A stretch of DNA of 41,314 nucleotides, from NCBI GenBank assembly GCA_902489795.1, contig CABUBU010000015.1, positions 1-41,314 on the forward strand. The letters are read 5' to 3'. This document shows positions 6,083 to 14,981 of the stretch, in pieces. Position 1 is the first letter of the stretch. Every line of letters starts with the position of its first letter. Position numbers and translations under genes: made by a program. The notes under the pieces are model-generated. The model was not told where the DNA came from. It made no database searches and saw only the letters and a list, made by a program, of their open reading frames with translations. The stretch comes from an uncultured Azospirillum sp. GTDB lineage: Bacteria; Pseudomonadota; Alphaproteobacteria; RF32; CAG-239.

Positions 6083-8395
6083 TTATTTGTTTTTGAGACA
6101 AAGAACGTAATATGTGCCGTCTTTAACCTCGACCCCGTGGGTATCGTGCCCGAAGCCCGGAAATTTGCGGTCAAAGGCCTGCAATGCTTTCAGATAGCCG
6201 AGAACGGGACCGTCCGCCGGACCGGCATTTTCGCCCGGCATCAGCAGCGGAATTCCGGGCGGATAAGGAACCACGCCGGTTGCCACCGTACGGTCGGCGA
6301 TCTGATCGACGGCCATTGATTCGACGTTATTGTGAACAAGATTTTCATATGCTTCCACCGGTGTCATATCCGGTTTGGGCAGAGCCGAGAAAGCGGCGGA
6401 CAGGGCTTTTGTCGTGCCCAGTTCCTTCATGGCGGCAAACATTTTGTCGCACAGTTCTTTTAAGCCCGTTTCTCCGTACTCGTGCGGATTGTCCTTGACC
6501 AGTTTGGGCAAAACGCGGCGCAGAGGCTCGTTGTTGTCATAATCCTGCTTGAATTCGAACAGGGCGTTAAGCAAAGTTCCCCATTTGCCGTTGGTAACGC
6601 CGAGAGAAAACAGCACCAGGATGGTAAAGTCGGTGTTTTTTTCGACCACGATACCCTTGTTGTCCAGATAGGCGCTGACGACCGCGGCCGGAATACCGCT
6701 TTCGGCCAGGCTGCCGTCAACCAGCACGCCCGGCGTTACCAGCGACACCTTGATCGGATCAAGCATGCAGTAGCCTTCTTCCACCTCGCCGAAACCGTGC
6801 CAGTCTTCGTTCGGCTTCAGCGTCCAGCAATCGGAATCGGTTGCCAGCTGCTCTTCGTCGGCTTCAAAAAACGGCACTTTCTGTCCGCTTTCGCGTTCAA
6901 CCACGAAATCCGGCTGCCAGATATTGAAAAACCAGTCTTTTTTGCCGGTAAATTCGGCATGAAGACGAGCCACTGTCTTGCGGAAGGAAACCGCTTCGCG
7001 GATGGAAACATCGGTCAGCGCCTTGCCGCCGGGACCGTCCATCATCGCCGCGCTGATGTCGTTGGAAGCAATGATCGGATAGAACGGCGAAGTTGAGGCA
7101 TGCATCATGAACGCTTCGTTAAAACGCTGATGATCAATCGGGTTGCGGCCGTCGCGGACATGGATCATCGAAGCCTGAGAAAAAGCCGCCAGCAGCTTAT
7201 GGGTAGACTGGGTGGCAAACATGGTCGGCCCTTTGCGGTCGTCGTCTTTGGGATCGCAGCACATGGCAAAACGCCCCTTGTACATCGGGTTGAAACGGGC
7301 ATAGCCGTACCAGGCCTCGTCAAAATGCAGCCGGTCAACGCTTTGTCCCAGCAGCTCCTTTACCCGGTTGACGTTATAACACAATCCGTCATAAGTCGAA
7401 TTGGTAATGATAGCATGCGCCGGCGTCGGATCGATCCCTTCTCCGACCAGCGGATTTTCGGCAATTGTCTGACGAACGGCATTGGGTGTCAGACGATCCG
7501 AGGTGATCGGACCGATGATGCCGTAGCGGTTGCGGGTCGGGATCAGATAGGTCGGAATCGCTCCCGACAGGGTAATTGCGTGTTCGACCGATTTGTGGCA
7601 GTTGCGGTCGCAGAGCGCCACCTGGTTGCGGGTAACGCTGGCCATCAGGATCACCCGGTTGGAAGTCGATGAACCGTTGGTTACGTGATAGGTGCGGTCG
7701 GCGCCGAAAACCCGCGCCGTGTATTTTTCGCTTTCGCCGATCGGACCGGAATGGTCAAGCAGCGATCCCAGTTCGCCGACCGAAATCGACAGATCCGAAC
7801 GAAAAACCGGTTCGCGGAAAAAGTTGAAAAACGCACGGCCGGCAGGCGAATGCATAAAACCGGTGCCGCCGGTATGCCCCGGCGTATGCCAGGAATATTC
7901 GTGCACTTTGGAAAAAGCGGCCAGCGCCTTGAACATCGGCGGCAAAATAAACTGACGGTAGCGTTCGGTCGCCGCCAGTACGCGGCCGGCAATAAAATCC
8001 GGCGTATCTTCCATTACCCAGATGAAGTCGTTGACGCTTTCCAGAATTTCCGACGGCACTTTAGACGCCGCCGTTCGTCCGGCCAGAAGAAAGACCGGCA
8101 GTTCCCTGTTATGGTCGCGCAAAGCTTTCAGCAATTCAATGATTTTGGCATAGTCTTTGTCGTCTTTGTTGTTCAGTTTGAGCAGCACGCACTGAACGGT
8201 CGGATCCGTAATCAGAACGGCTTTGGCGTCGTCATCGCTTTCCGACACGATTACCCTGACGTCTTCCGCGGTCAGATAATCCTTCAGTTCGCGCACGCTG
8301 CGGGCGGCCGCGGTGTTGTCGTTCAAACCGTCGTAGACCAGCAGCATCCTGATCCCCAGCGGGTCGCTCTCCAGGCATTTTGCACCTTCTTTCAT
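6083..8395 (-). CDS. adiA: Arginine decarboxylase, acid-inducible type
   Basis: A 770-residue fold-type I PLP decarboxylase of the AdiA/CadA/SpeC group. Residues 1-135 form the response-regulator-like wing domain. The PLP domain follows, with HTPGHTGG near 170, HFDEAWYGYARF (cofactor-binding Asp) and Lys400 in STHKLL as the Schiff-base lysine. The C-terminal domain begins near 600. The sequence follows E. coli AdiA closely, including RNCHKS and SRNRYGIIGP-type segments, and the partner transporter is AdiC-like, so arginine to agmatine plus CO2 is the likely reaction. This consumes a cytoplasmic proton. AAAGGAG precedes the ATG, 20 nt after the adiC stop. Lysine or ornithine specificity is less likely but not excluded. 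Confidence 0.92.
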   Translation of the reverse strand: MKEGAKCLESDPLGIRMLLVYDGLNDNTAAARSVRELKDYLTAEDVRVIVSESDDDAKAVLITDPTVQCVLLKLNNKDDKDYAKIIELLKALRDHNRELPVFLLAGRTAASKVPSEILESVNDFIWVMEDTPDFIAGRVLAATERYRQFILPPMFKALAAFSKVHEYSWHTPGHTGGTGFMHSPAGRAFFNFFREPVFRSDLSISVGELGSLLDHSGPIGESEKYTARVFGADRTYHVTNGSSTSNRVILMASVTRNQVALCDRNCHKSVEHAITLSGAIPTYLIPTRNRYGIIGPITSDRLTPNAVRQTIAENPLVGEGIDPTPAHAIITNSTYDGLCYNVNRVKELLGQSVDRLHFDEAWYGYARFNPMYKGRFAMCCDPKDDDRKGPTMFATQSTHKLLAAFSQASMIHVRDGRNPIDHQRFNEAFMMHASTSPFYPIIASNDISAAMMDGPGGKALTDVSIREAVSFRKTVARLHAEFTGKKDWFFNIWQPDFVVERESGQKVPFFEADEEQLATDSDCWTLKPNEDWHGFGEVEEGYCMLDPIKVSLVTPGVLVDGSLAESGIPAAVVSAYLDNKGIVVEKNTDFTILVLFSLGVTNGKWGTLLNALFEFKQDYDNNEPLRRVLPKLVKDNPHEYGETGLKELCDKMFAAMKELGTTKALSAAFSALPKPDMTPVEAYENLVHNNVESMAVDQIADRTVATGVVPYPPGIPLLMPGENAGPADGPVLGYLKALQAFDRKFPGFGHDTHGVEVKDGTYYVLCLKNK

Positions 8396-8415
8396 AAATC
8401 AAACTCCTTTCAACT

Positions 8416-9891
8416 TTAATTTGCCGGATCTGCGGTCACGGAAGTATTGACATACTCGCTGATCCGTTTGGAACTGTAGTCACTGACAGATACCCAGAAC
8501 ATTGCGATCAGCGCCGCGATCGTAATCGTCAGGGTCATATAGCGAACCCAGCGCGGCACACAGCAGCCGCCGGGTTTGACATGCGTTTCCCTGATTTCGA
8601 TTTTGCGGTTGACCGAAAGCTCGTAGAATATAATGGTAGAAATGACGAAAATCAGCGCCCAGCGGGTTTGCTCGCTGTTGGAACCGATCATCGCCGACAG
8701 GCTGTAGACGGCGGCAATCAGACCGACAATGGTATAAAACAATCCTTCCCTGTCGCTCATTTTTTCACGGCCGAGAATTTTGATCGCCACCGAAGAATAA
8801 ATATAAGGCAGCAGGGTCATGATAACCGCGATCGAGGCGATTTTGCCGAACTGTTCGGAAGCGGTCGGCGACATCGTGGCCAAAACCTGCAGGGTCATGA
8901 TGCCGGCAACGATCGCCAAACCGGCGGAAGGAACGCCGCGGCGATTGACGCGGGCAAAAATGCCGGCAAACAAACCGTCTTTGGCCGCCGCCTGAGCCGT
9001 TTGTCCGACCAGAAGCGTCCAGCCGGCCAGAGAACCCAGACAGCCGACCGCCGCGCAGAGGGCGACAATTTTGCCGGCGGTCGACCCGAGGGCAATGCTT
9101 ACCGCCTGCGAGAACGGCGCCGAAGAGGAAACCAGTTCCTTGTTGGGAATGATGCCCATGATCGCCGAAGAACTCAGCACGTAGCAGACGGCCGCCAGCA
9201 GCACCCCGACGACGGTTGCGATCGGCACATTTTTGGCCGGATTTTTAACCACCGCGGTGGAAACCGAAGCGCTTTCGACGCCGATAAAAGCCCACAAGGT
9301 AAAGTTCAGGGTCATGCCGACGGCGGTCAGGCTGCTTTCGCCGGAAACGTTCCAGCCTTCCATATAAGTTTCGGGATTAAACCAGAACCAGCCGAGCAGC
9401 GCGACGCCGACGATCGGAAACAGGGCCACGGTGGTGGTGATGCCCTGCATGCGGCCGACCACCCTCGGTCCGAGAATGTTGGCGTAGGTAAAAAACCAGA
9501 TGACGGCAATCTGCGCCAGCGCCATTACCAGCGGATCCCGAAGCGCCGGGAAAAACGGCGTCAGATAACCAAGCCCGGCCACCGCCAGACCGACGTTGCC
9601 GATAACGTTGGCCAGCCAGTAGACCAGGTTGGTCTGATAGCCCATATAATCGCCGAAGGCCTTGCGCGCATAGGCATACGGCCCGCCGGCCGCGGTCGTC
9701 ACTTCCGTCAGCTTGGCAAACACCAGCCCGAGCGCTATGGCACCGACAACCGTAATCAGCCAGCCGATGATGGCGATGCTGCCGATGCCGGCGAGGTTGG
9801 CGGGCAGCATGAACACGCCCGAACCCATCATGTTTCCGGCCACCATCAGGATTGCCGGAAGCAGTCCTATCTTATTGCTTTCACTAACCAT
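8416..9891 (-). CDS. adiC: Arginine:agmatine antiporter
   Basis: A 491-residue APC-family transporter with about 12 membrane helices. The substrate-binding loop of helix 1, GNMMGSGVFMLPANLA, matches AdiC and CadB. Trp200 (TLWAFIGVES) and Trp291 (LAGWTLLVGQT) fall where AdiC has Trp202 and Trp293; Trp293 stacks on the arginine side chain, which favours AdiC over CadB or PotE. It exchanges external arginine for agmatine made by AdiA, completing a proton-consuming cycle. It is the first gene of the operon. GGGGAG just before the ATG is the ribosome site and forms part of an unusual inverted repeat. Confidence 0.9.
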   Translation of the reverse strand: MVSESNKIGLLPAILMVAGNMMGSGVFMLPANLAGIGSIAIIGWLITVVGAIALGLVFAKLTEVTTAAGGPYAYARKAFGDYMGYQTNLVYWLANVIGNVGLAVAGLGYLTPFFPALRDPLVMALAQIAVIWFFTYANILGPRVVGRMQGITTTVALFPIVGVALLGWFWFNPETYMEGWNVSGESSLTAVGMTLNFTLWAFIGVESASVSTAVVKNPAKNVPIATVVGVLLAAVCYVLSSSAIMGIIPNKELVSSSAPFSQAVSIALGSTAGKIVALCAAVGCLGSLAGWTLLVGQTAQAAAKDGLFAGIFARVNRRGVPSAGLAIVAGIMTLQVLATMSPTASEQFGKIASIAVIMTLLPYIYSSVAIKILGREKMSDREGLFYTIVGLIAAVYSLSAMIGSNSEQTRWALIFVISTIIFYELSVNRKIEIRETHVKPGGCCVPRWVRYMTLTITIAALIAMFWVSVSDYSSKRISEYVNTSVTADPAN

Positions 9892-9957
9892 CTGTTCTCC
9901 CCGTTTGACATAATTGCAATTGTTTACGGCTATTTACATAATGCCTCGTCAAACGGG
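9892..9957 (-). promoter_or_regulatory. adiC leader with long inverted repeat touching the ribosome site
   Basis: A perfect 10-bp inverted repeat (9900-9909 and 9948-9957, 38 nt apart) lies in the adiC leader. On the minus strand the second arm ends in GGG, which belongs to the GGGGAG ribosome site directly before the start codon. Folding in the mRNA would partly mask that site; as DNA it could instead bind a regulator. Confidence 0.5.
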
Positions 9958-10019
9958 TTACAATTGCCGGGAGAGAAATTTATCGGCAGAGAATGCGGTC
10001 CGGCTGCGGACGTCCGCTC

Positions 10020-10328
10020 TCAAAGACCGGGAAAATGATCCACTTCTTCAATGGTAAAGTCTTCGCCGATAACGACAAATTCAACCGTAAAATCTTCGCC
10101 GACGTCAACCAGGCGCCACTCCCCGCAATCGGTGCCGAAAGGAGAATATTTCACTTTCAGGTCGCCGAAATATTCAACCTTGCGCACCTTGAAATCCCCG
10201 AAGTGCTCGACAATCCGCACGTTGCCGTAAAGCGGCACCCCGCCGAAGGTGCAGTCTTCCGCGATTTCTTCCGCCGCTGCCGGGAACGCCGCCAGCAGCA
10301 ACGCCGGCAACAGGATTTTTTTCATCAT
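10020..10328 (-). CDS. Small secreted protein, probable 7(1) septoil-knot domain
   Basis: A 102-residue protein with a clear signal peptide (KKILLPALLLAAFPAAA, cleavage after about residue 19). The mature part contains short repeated strands of the type hxhhxxFGDFKVxxV, plus two Cys (DCTF and DCGEW) able to form a disulfide. This repeat pattern matches my memory of small exported proteins named for a 7(1) septoil-knot domain; their function is unknown. AAAGGAG precedes two adjacent ATG codons. It lies 128 nt upstream of adiC on the same strand and could share regulation with it. Confidence 0.65.
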   Translation of the reverse strand: MMKKILLPALLLAAFPAAAEEIAEDCTFGGVPLYGNVRIVEHFGDFKVRKVEYFGDLKVKYSPFGTDCGEWRLVDVGEDFTVEFVVIGEDFTIEEVDHFPGL

Positions 10329-10489
10329 ATCTTCTCCTTTTACGTCTGCTTTTGCAAAAACCTATTTTAATATGCGGAAAACAAAATGCCACATATTTTT
10401 TCCGGCCGGCGTTTTTTTAGAACTTTCGGCCTGTTTTCATCCGGCCGGACGCTTCCCATATTTTGTAAAATTAATATGAGGAACGATTG

Positions 10490-12892
10490 ATGAAAAAACT
10501 GACATTATCCTTAACCGCCCTGCTGCTGGCGCTGTGGCCGGCCTTCGCCGGCGCCGAAACGCCCGCTTTTGTCCCGCTCAACCCGGCAGCAGTCAACAAA
10601 AAACTTGACGCCGCCGCAACCAAACTCAATTCCGGCAAAGCCGGCAAGGAAGAAATCGCCGCCATTTTGCAGGAAGTTGCCGGCATTGAGGACGACCGGC
10701 AGCAAACGCGTCAACAATATGCCGAAGAACTGGCCTCGGTGCAGAAAAAACTGAACGCGCTCGGCCCGGCGCCGGAAAAAGACGAAAGCGAGCCGGCGGC
10801 CATTGCCAAACAGCGTAAAGAATTTGCCGGCAAAGCCGACGGTTACAAGGCACAGATCGCGCAGATGGACCTGCTTGCCGCGCGGATCGACGAAATCAAC
10901 GGCCTGATTTTAAAAATCCGCAACCGGCGCCTGCTTGACAACATTCTGGTCAAACAAAGCTCAATTTTTCATCCCGAAGAATTCTGGCAGTCGCTGACCA
11001 CCTTCGCCAGCTTCGTCTTTGAACTGGTCAAATCGTCTTTCAGCTGGTACCGCGGCCTGCCGCCGGAAAAGGAAGCGGCCGTCAACAACAATATCCTGAC
11101 GGTGATCAGCGTCATGGCCGGCGCCCTTGTCGCCGCCTTTTTCCTCAGCCGTTACATCAGAAGCCGCCTCGGCTACCGCGCGGCGGTCGAACATCCCGAC
11201 TATTCGCAAAAAGTGCGCGCCGGCATTGCCATGTTCATCGTCCGCGGCGTCATTCCCGCCGCCGTCATCGGCGCCTTTTTGTTCTGGCTTAAGGGCAACG
11301 GAGTAGTCAACACCGGTTCTTTCGGCCTGCTGCTGCACACCGCTGCCGTTTACCTGCTGTACTACTACCTGACAAAAGCGGCGGTGCGCACCGTATTCAC
11401 GCCGGACAACGGCAAATGGCGGATCATCGAAGTGGCCGACGGCTGCGCCAAATGCATCAGTTCCGCCCTTGTTTTTTCGGCGGCTGCAATCTGCATCGTT
11501 TCCTTTTTGCAAAGCCTTGCCGGCCGGATGGACTATGACAGTTCAATCGTCTATTCGCTGAAAATTTTTGCCAACGCGGTCAAGGCCTTCTGCGTGGTGC
11601 TGGTTGCCCGCAAGGCGCTTTACAACAACAATCCGCCGGTGCCGGGGGAAATTGACGACGACACGCCGCTCGACGGCCTCAGCACCGCCTCCAAAATCAG
11701 CCTGTTTATCACATTTCTGATGACGGCGGCCTTTGCCGTTTCTCTGTTCGGTTATATCCGCCTGTCGGAGTACGTTATCAACCGTTTTATCATTTCCGTC
11801 GTCGCCGTCGGCGTTTTCTATATTATCGACAAACTGATCCGCGGCCTTTTTCACCGGATACTTCAATTCCGTTTCTGGCTTGCCACCTTCCGCCTCGGAC
11901 ACAAGACCCTGCGCAAGGCGGAATTCTGGTTCGGACTGCTGCTTTCGCCGGTGATGTGGGCGTTTGCCGTTCTCGTCCTGCTGGCCGTCTGGGGCGTTTC
12001 CGTCGATCTGCTGCTGGCGCGGATAAAAGGCTTTCTCACCGGGTTTAACATCGGCGGCATTCACATTTCCATCACTTCTATCATTCTCGGGATCGTCTGC
12101 TTTTTTGTGCTGCTTTCCCTGTTCGGGCTGTTAAAAAACAGCTTTGTCCGCGGCAATTTAAGCAAAATAGACATGGACAACGGGGTGCGCAATTCGCTCG
12201 TTTCCTCAATTAATTTTCTCGGGTTCATCGTTTCCGCCCTGATTGCCGTCGCGGTAATGGGCGGCAGCCTGAGCAGCATCACCATCATCGCCGGCGCGCT
12301 TTCGTTCGGGGTCGGCTTAGGTCTGCAGAACATGGTCGGCAACCTGGCCGCCGGCATGACCATTTTGTGGGAACGGCCGATCAAAATCGGCGACTGGGTG
12401 GTCATCGGCGGACAGGAAGGGCTGGTGCGCAAAATCAACATGCGCTCGACCGAAATCGAAACCTGGGACAAATCGACCGTCATTGTGCCGAATTCCGCGA
12501 TTTTGTCGCAAAGCCTGACCAATTACACCTACTCCGGACTGACCGGACGGGTGGTCATCAAAGTCGGCGTCGGCTATGACAGCGACATTGAACTGACCAA
12601 ACGGACGCTTTTGGAAATTGCCGCTTCCAACCCTGACGTTCTGACCAGCCCCGAACCTTCAGTCGCTTTCAACAACCTCGGCGACAGCAGCCTCGAATTT
12701 CAGCTCAACTGCTTTACCGCCAACGTTTTCAAGCGCTCCGGCATCGCCAACGACTTAAGGGAAAAAATCATCAACCGTTTTCGGGAACTGAAAATAGACA
12801 TTCCCTACCCCCAGCGCACCGTTTATCTGGAACGGCCGGCAGCCGGAACTAACGCCCCGAAAAACGCTTCTCCTTTTGCCGAACGCTCCTGA
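10490..12892 (+). CDS. Large MscS-family mechanosensitive channel (DUF3772 type)
   Basis: An 800-residue protein. A signal peptide (residues 1-23) is followed by a periplasmic, coiled-coil-rich region to about residue 180 that resembles DUF3772. About ten membrane helices follow. The pore helix is near 604-618 (GALSFGVGLGLQN), then the MscS beta domain (RPIKIGDWVVIGG) and a C-terminal alpha/beta domain. It should gate under membrane tension and release solutes on hypo-osmotic shock. ATG at 10490, with GAGG upstream, is better than TTG at 10487. The following opgG-opgH genes are also osmotic-adaptation genes, so the neighbourhood is coherent. Confidence 0.88.
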   Translation: MKKLTLSLTALLLALWPAFAGAETPAFVPLNPAAVNKKLDAAATKLNSGKAGKEEIAAILQEVAGIEDDRQQTRQQYAEELASVQKKLNALGPAPEKDESEPAAIAKQRKEFAGKADGYKAQIAQMDLLAARIDEINGLILKIRNRRLLDNILVKQSSIFHPEEFWQSLTTFASFVFELVKSSFSWYRGLPPEKEAAVNNNILTVISVMAGALVAAFFLSRYIRSRLGYRAAVEHPDYSQKVRAGIAMFIVRGVIPAAVIGAFLFWLKGNGVVNTGSFGLLLHTAAVYLLYYYLTKAAVRTVFTPDNGKWRIIEVADGCAKCISSALVFSAAAICIVSFLQSLAGRMDYDSSIVYSLKIFANAVKAFCVVLVARKALYNNNPPVPGEIDDDTPLDGLSTASKISLFITFLMTAAFAVSLFGYIRLSEYVINRFIISVVAVGVFYIIDKLIRGLFHRILQFRFWLATFRLGHKTLRKAEFWFGLLLSPVMWAFAVLVLLAVWGVSVDLLLARIKGFLTGFNIGGIHISITSIILGIVCFFVLLSLFGLLKNSFVRGNLSKIDMDNGVRNSLVSSINFLGFIVSALIAVAVMGGSLSSITIIAGALSFGVGLGLQNMVGNLAAGMTILWERPIKIGDWVVIGGQEGLVRKINMRSTEIETWDKSTVIVPNSAILSQSLTNYTYSGLTGRVVIKVGVGYDSDIELTKRTLLEIAASNPDVLTSPEPSVAFNNLGDSSLEFQLNCFTANVFKRSGIANDLREKIINRFRELKIDIPYPQRTVYLERPAAGTNAPKNASPFAERS

Positions 12893-12932
12893 AAGCAGTT
12901 TGTCCCGGGTATCCTTAAACAAACGCATGCTC

Positions 12933-12961
12933 TTGACTTTTTGTTAAAAATGCTTTGTATT
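12933..12961 (+). promoter_or_regulatory. Possible promoter of the opgG operon
   Basis: TTGACT (12933-12938) and TGTATT (12956-12961) are separated by 17 bp, 33 nt before the opgG start. The -10 is weak. Confidence 0.4.
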
Positions 12962-12993
12962 AGGGGTAATTTCGGCAATTTTGGAAGGTGAAA

Positions 12994-14568
12994 ATGAAAA
13001 ATACCGTTAAAATAACATTCTGGATTATGCTGACCGCCGCCGTTGTTCTCGGCATCAACGCCGGCTGGGACAAATATCAGGAATTCCGGCAGGCCGAACT
13101 GGCCAGGGTGATGACCGTCAAAGACAAGAAGTTCGACCCCGGCCAATTGACGGAAATGGCGGCCGCGCTGGCGGCTAAACCTTACGTTCCGCCGGCGGAC
13201 AATCTTCCGGACGAGCTTAAGAAACTTAACTACGACCAATACCGGGACATTCGTTTCAGCCGCGAAAACGGCCCCTGGTACGGCAAAAAACTGCCGTTTG
13301 AAATTCAGTTTTTCCACCTCGGTTCATTGTTTCTCACCTCGGTTCCGATCAACGAAATCGTCAACGGCCGCATTCATCCGCTCAAATATTCCCCTGCTTA
13401 TTTCGACTGCGGCAAAAACCGCCTGAACACCGATAAGCTGTCTGAACTTGGTTACGCCGGCTTTCGCCTGCACAACCCTCTCAACACGCACAAATATTAC
13501 GACGAACTGGTTTCCTTCCTCGGCGCCAGCTACTTCCGTGCACTCGGCAAACATCAGAAATACGGCCTTTCCGCCCGTGGGCTGGCGATCGACACCGCCG
13601 TCCAGACCGGGGAGGAATTTCCGATCTTCCGCGAATTTTGGCTGGTTCGGCCGAAAAGAAACGACAAGTCGGTTACCGTCTACGCCCTGCTGGACAGCCC
13701 GAGCGCGGCCGGCATCTATACTTTTGTCATCACTCCGGGCGAAAACACGGTGATGGACGTCGACGCCAAAATTTTCCCCCGCAAGGAAATCAACAAACTG
13801 GGCATTGCGCCGCTGACCTCCATGTACCTGTTCGGCGAAAACACCAAAAACAAATTTGACGACCACCGGCCGGAAGTGCATGACAGCGACGGCCTGCTGG
13901 TCTTAAACGGCAACGGCGAATGGCTGTGGCGTCCGCTTGACAACTCCAGGTATCTGCGCATCAGCGCTTTCGTCGACGAAAATCCGAAAGGTTTCGGACT
14001 GCTGCAACGAGACCGCGAGCCGGCTCATTATCTGGATTTTGAAGCCTATTACGAGCAACGGCCGAGTGCCTGGGTGGAACCGGTCGGCGACTGGGGTAAA
14101 GGCTGGATCGAACTGGTGGAAATTCCTTCCCAGCAGGAAATTCACGACAACGTCGTCGCCTACTGGGTACCCAAGGAAAAAGCCGTGCCGCAGAAAGAGC
14201 TGCATTATCGGTACCGGTTGTACTGGTTTACCAAACTGCCGGTCAAAAAAGTTCCCGGCGACATTACCGCCACCTATACCGGAATCGGCGGTGTATCCGG
14301 CATGCTGGAAGACCACAAACGCAAATTCGTGATTGATTTCGACATTCTCAACATGCAAAAAGAAGTGGAAAAAGGCATTGCCACGCTGGAAGTTTCCGCC
14401 AGCGAAGGGGAAATTACCGGCAAGCACCTGATGTACAACCCGGTAACCAAAGGCCTGACCGCATACATCGACTTCAAACCGAACGGCAAGACCTCGGAAC
14501 TGCGGGCTTCGGTGGTCAAAAAAGGCAAGAACATTTCCGAAATCTGGAGTTACCAATGGTTGCCATAA
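12994..14568 (+). CDS. opgG: Periplasmic glucan biosynthesis protein OpgG/MdoG
   Basis: A 524-residue protein close to the usual OpgG length. An N-terminal hydrophobic segment (about 7-22) exports or anchors it in the periplasm. Family features are visible in order: YRDIRF, PFEIQFFHLG, a long beta-sandwich domain with GYAGFRLHNPLN and SFLGASYFRALG, REFWLVRPK, and a C-terminal Ig-like domain after about residue 400. OpgG is needed to build or modify osmoregulated periplasmic glucans made by OpgH. ATG 12994 suits the GGAAGG at 12983-12988; a GTG at 12988 is too close to that site. It overlaps the next gene by 13 nt. Confidence 0.92.
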   Translation: MKNTVKITFWIMLTAAVVLGINAGWDKYQEFRQAELARVMTVKDKKFDPGQLTEMAAALAAKPYVPPADNLPDELKKLNYDQYRDIRFSRENGPWYGKKLPFEIQFFHLGSLFLTSVPINEIVNGRIHPLKYSPAYFDCGKNRLNTDKLSELGYAGFRLHNPLNTHKYYDELVSFLGASYFRALGKHQKYGLSARGLAIDTAVQTGEEFPIFREFWLVRPKRNDKSVTVYALLDSPSAAGIYTFVITPGENTVMDVDAKIFPRKEINKLGIAPLTSMYLFGENTKNKFDDHRPEVHDSDGLLVLNGNGEWLWRPLDNSRYLRISAFVDENPKGFGLLQRDREPAHYLDFEAYYEQRPSAWVEPVGDWGKGWIELVEIPSQQEIHDNVVAYWVPKEKAVPQKELHYRYRLYWFTKLPVKKVPGDITATYTGIGGVSGMLEDHKRKFVIDFDILNMQKEVEKGIATLEVSASEGEITGKHLMYNPVTKGLTAYIDFKPNGKTSELRASVVKKGKNISEIWSYQWLP

Positions 14569-14981
14569 AAATACAGAGCAAAGAAGACATTATCGGCGCA
14601 TACCTTTGCAGCCTGGGTTTTGCCGGACGGGAACTGCCGTCAATCGTCAAGACCGTGGCCGGACAACTTGATTTTCAATCGGCCGACGGCGACGAGCTGG
14701 TCGGCAAAATCGACGGCATTCTGCTTGAAATGGCGCGCAAAACCTTTCCCGAAAGCGGACTTGCCGACGAACAGCTGCTGGCACAGTTCAAACTTTGTTT
14801 TCTGCTCTGCAACGGTGCCGAACAATGCACCGCGCAGGGCATCAGGCAGCTGAATTTGCCCGCCGCTCTGACCAAAGCCATGCGCGAACGCTTCATCGTC
14901 AATGCGCCGGCTTGTCATTACACGGAAATGAAACCGCAGAAAATAGAGAGCTTCCGCTCCCGCAAAAGGAAGAAAAAATGA
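14556..14981 (+). CDS. Hypothetical protein between opgG and opgH
   Basis: A 141-residue soluble protein, mainly helical in appearance, with a very basic C-terminal tail (SFRSRKRKKK). It has no signal peptide or membrane segment, so it should be cytoplasmic. I do not recognise it. It overlaps opgG by 13 nt and opgH by the 4-nt ATGA, which makes co-translation with the glucan genes very likely and argues for a role in that pathway, perhaps acting on the cytoplasmic side of OpgH. The usual opgGH operon has no gene here. Confidence 0.75.
   Translation: MVAIKIQSKEDIIGAYLCSLGFAGRELPSIVKTVAGQLDFQSADGDELVGKIDGILLEMARKTFPESGLADEQLLAQFKLCFLLCNGAEQCTAQGIRQLNLPAALTKAMRERFIVNAPACHYTEMKPQKIESFRSRKRKKK

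Noticed and set aside
8581..10038. 485-codon open frame on the plus strand
   Set aside because: It lies opposite adiC, has the Arg/Asp/Gln-rich composition of an antisense frame in G+C-rich coding DNA, and no ribosome site.
14795..14977. N-terminal extension of OpgH
   Set aside because: The extra 61 codons overlap the upstream gene in another frame and read as antisense-like, His/Arg-rich sequence; ATG 14978 has a good ribosome site and the expected OpgH start.
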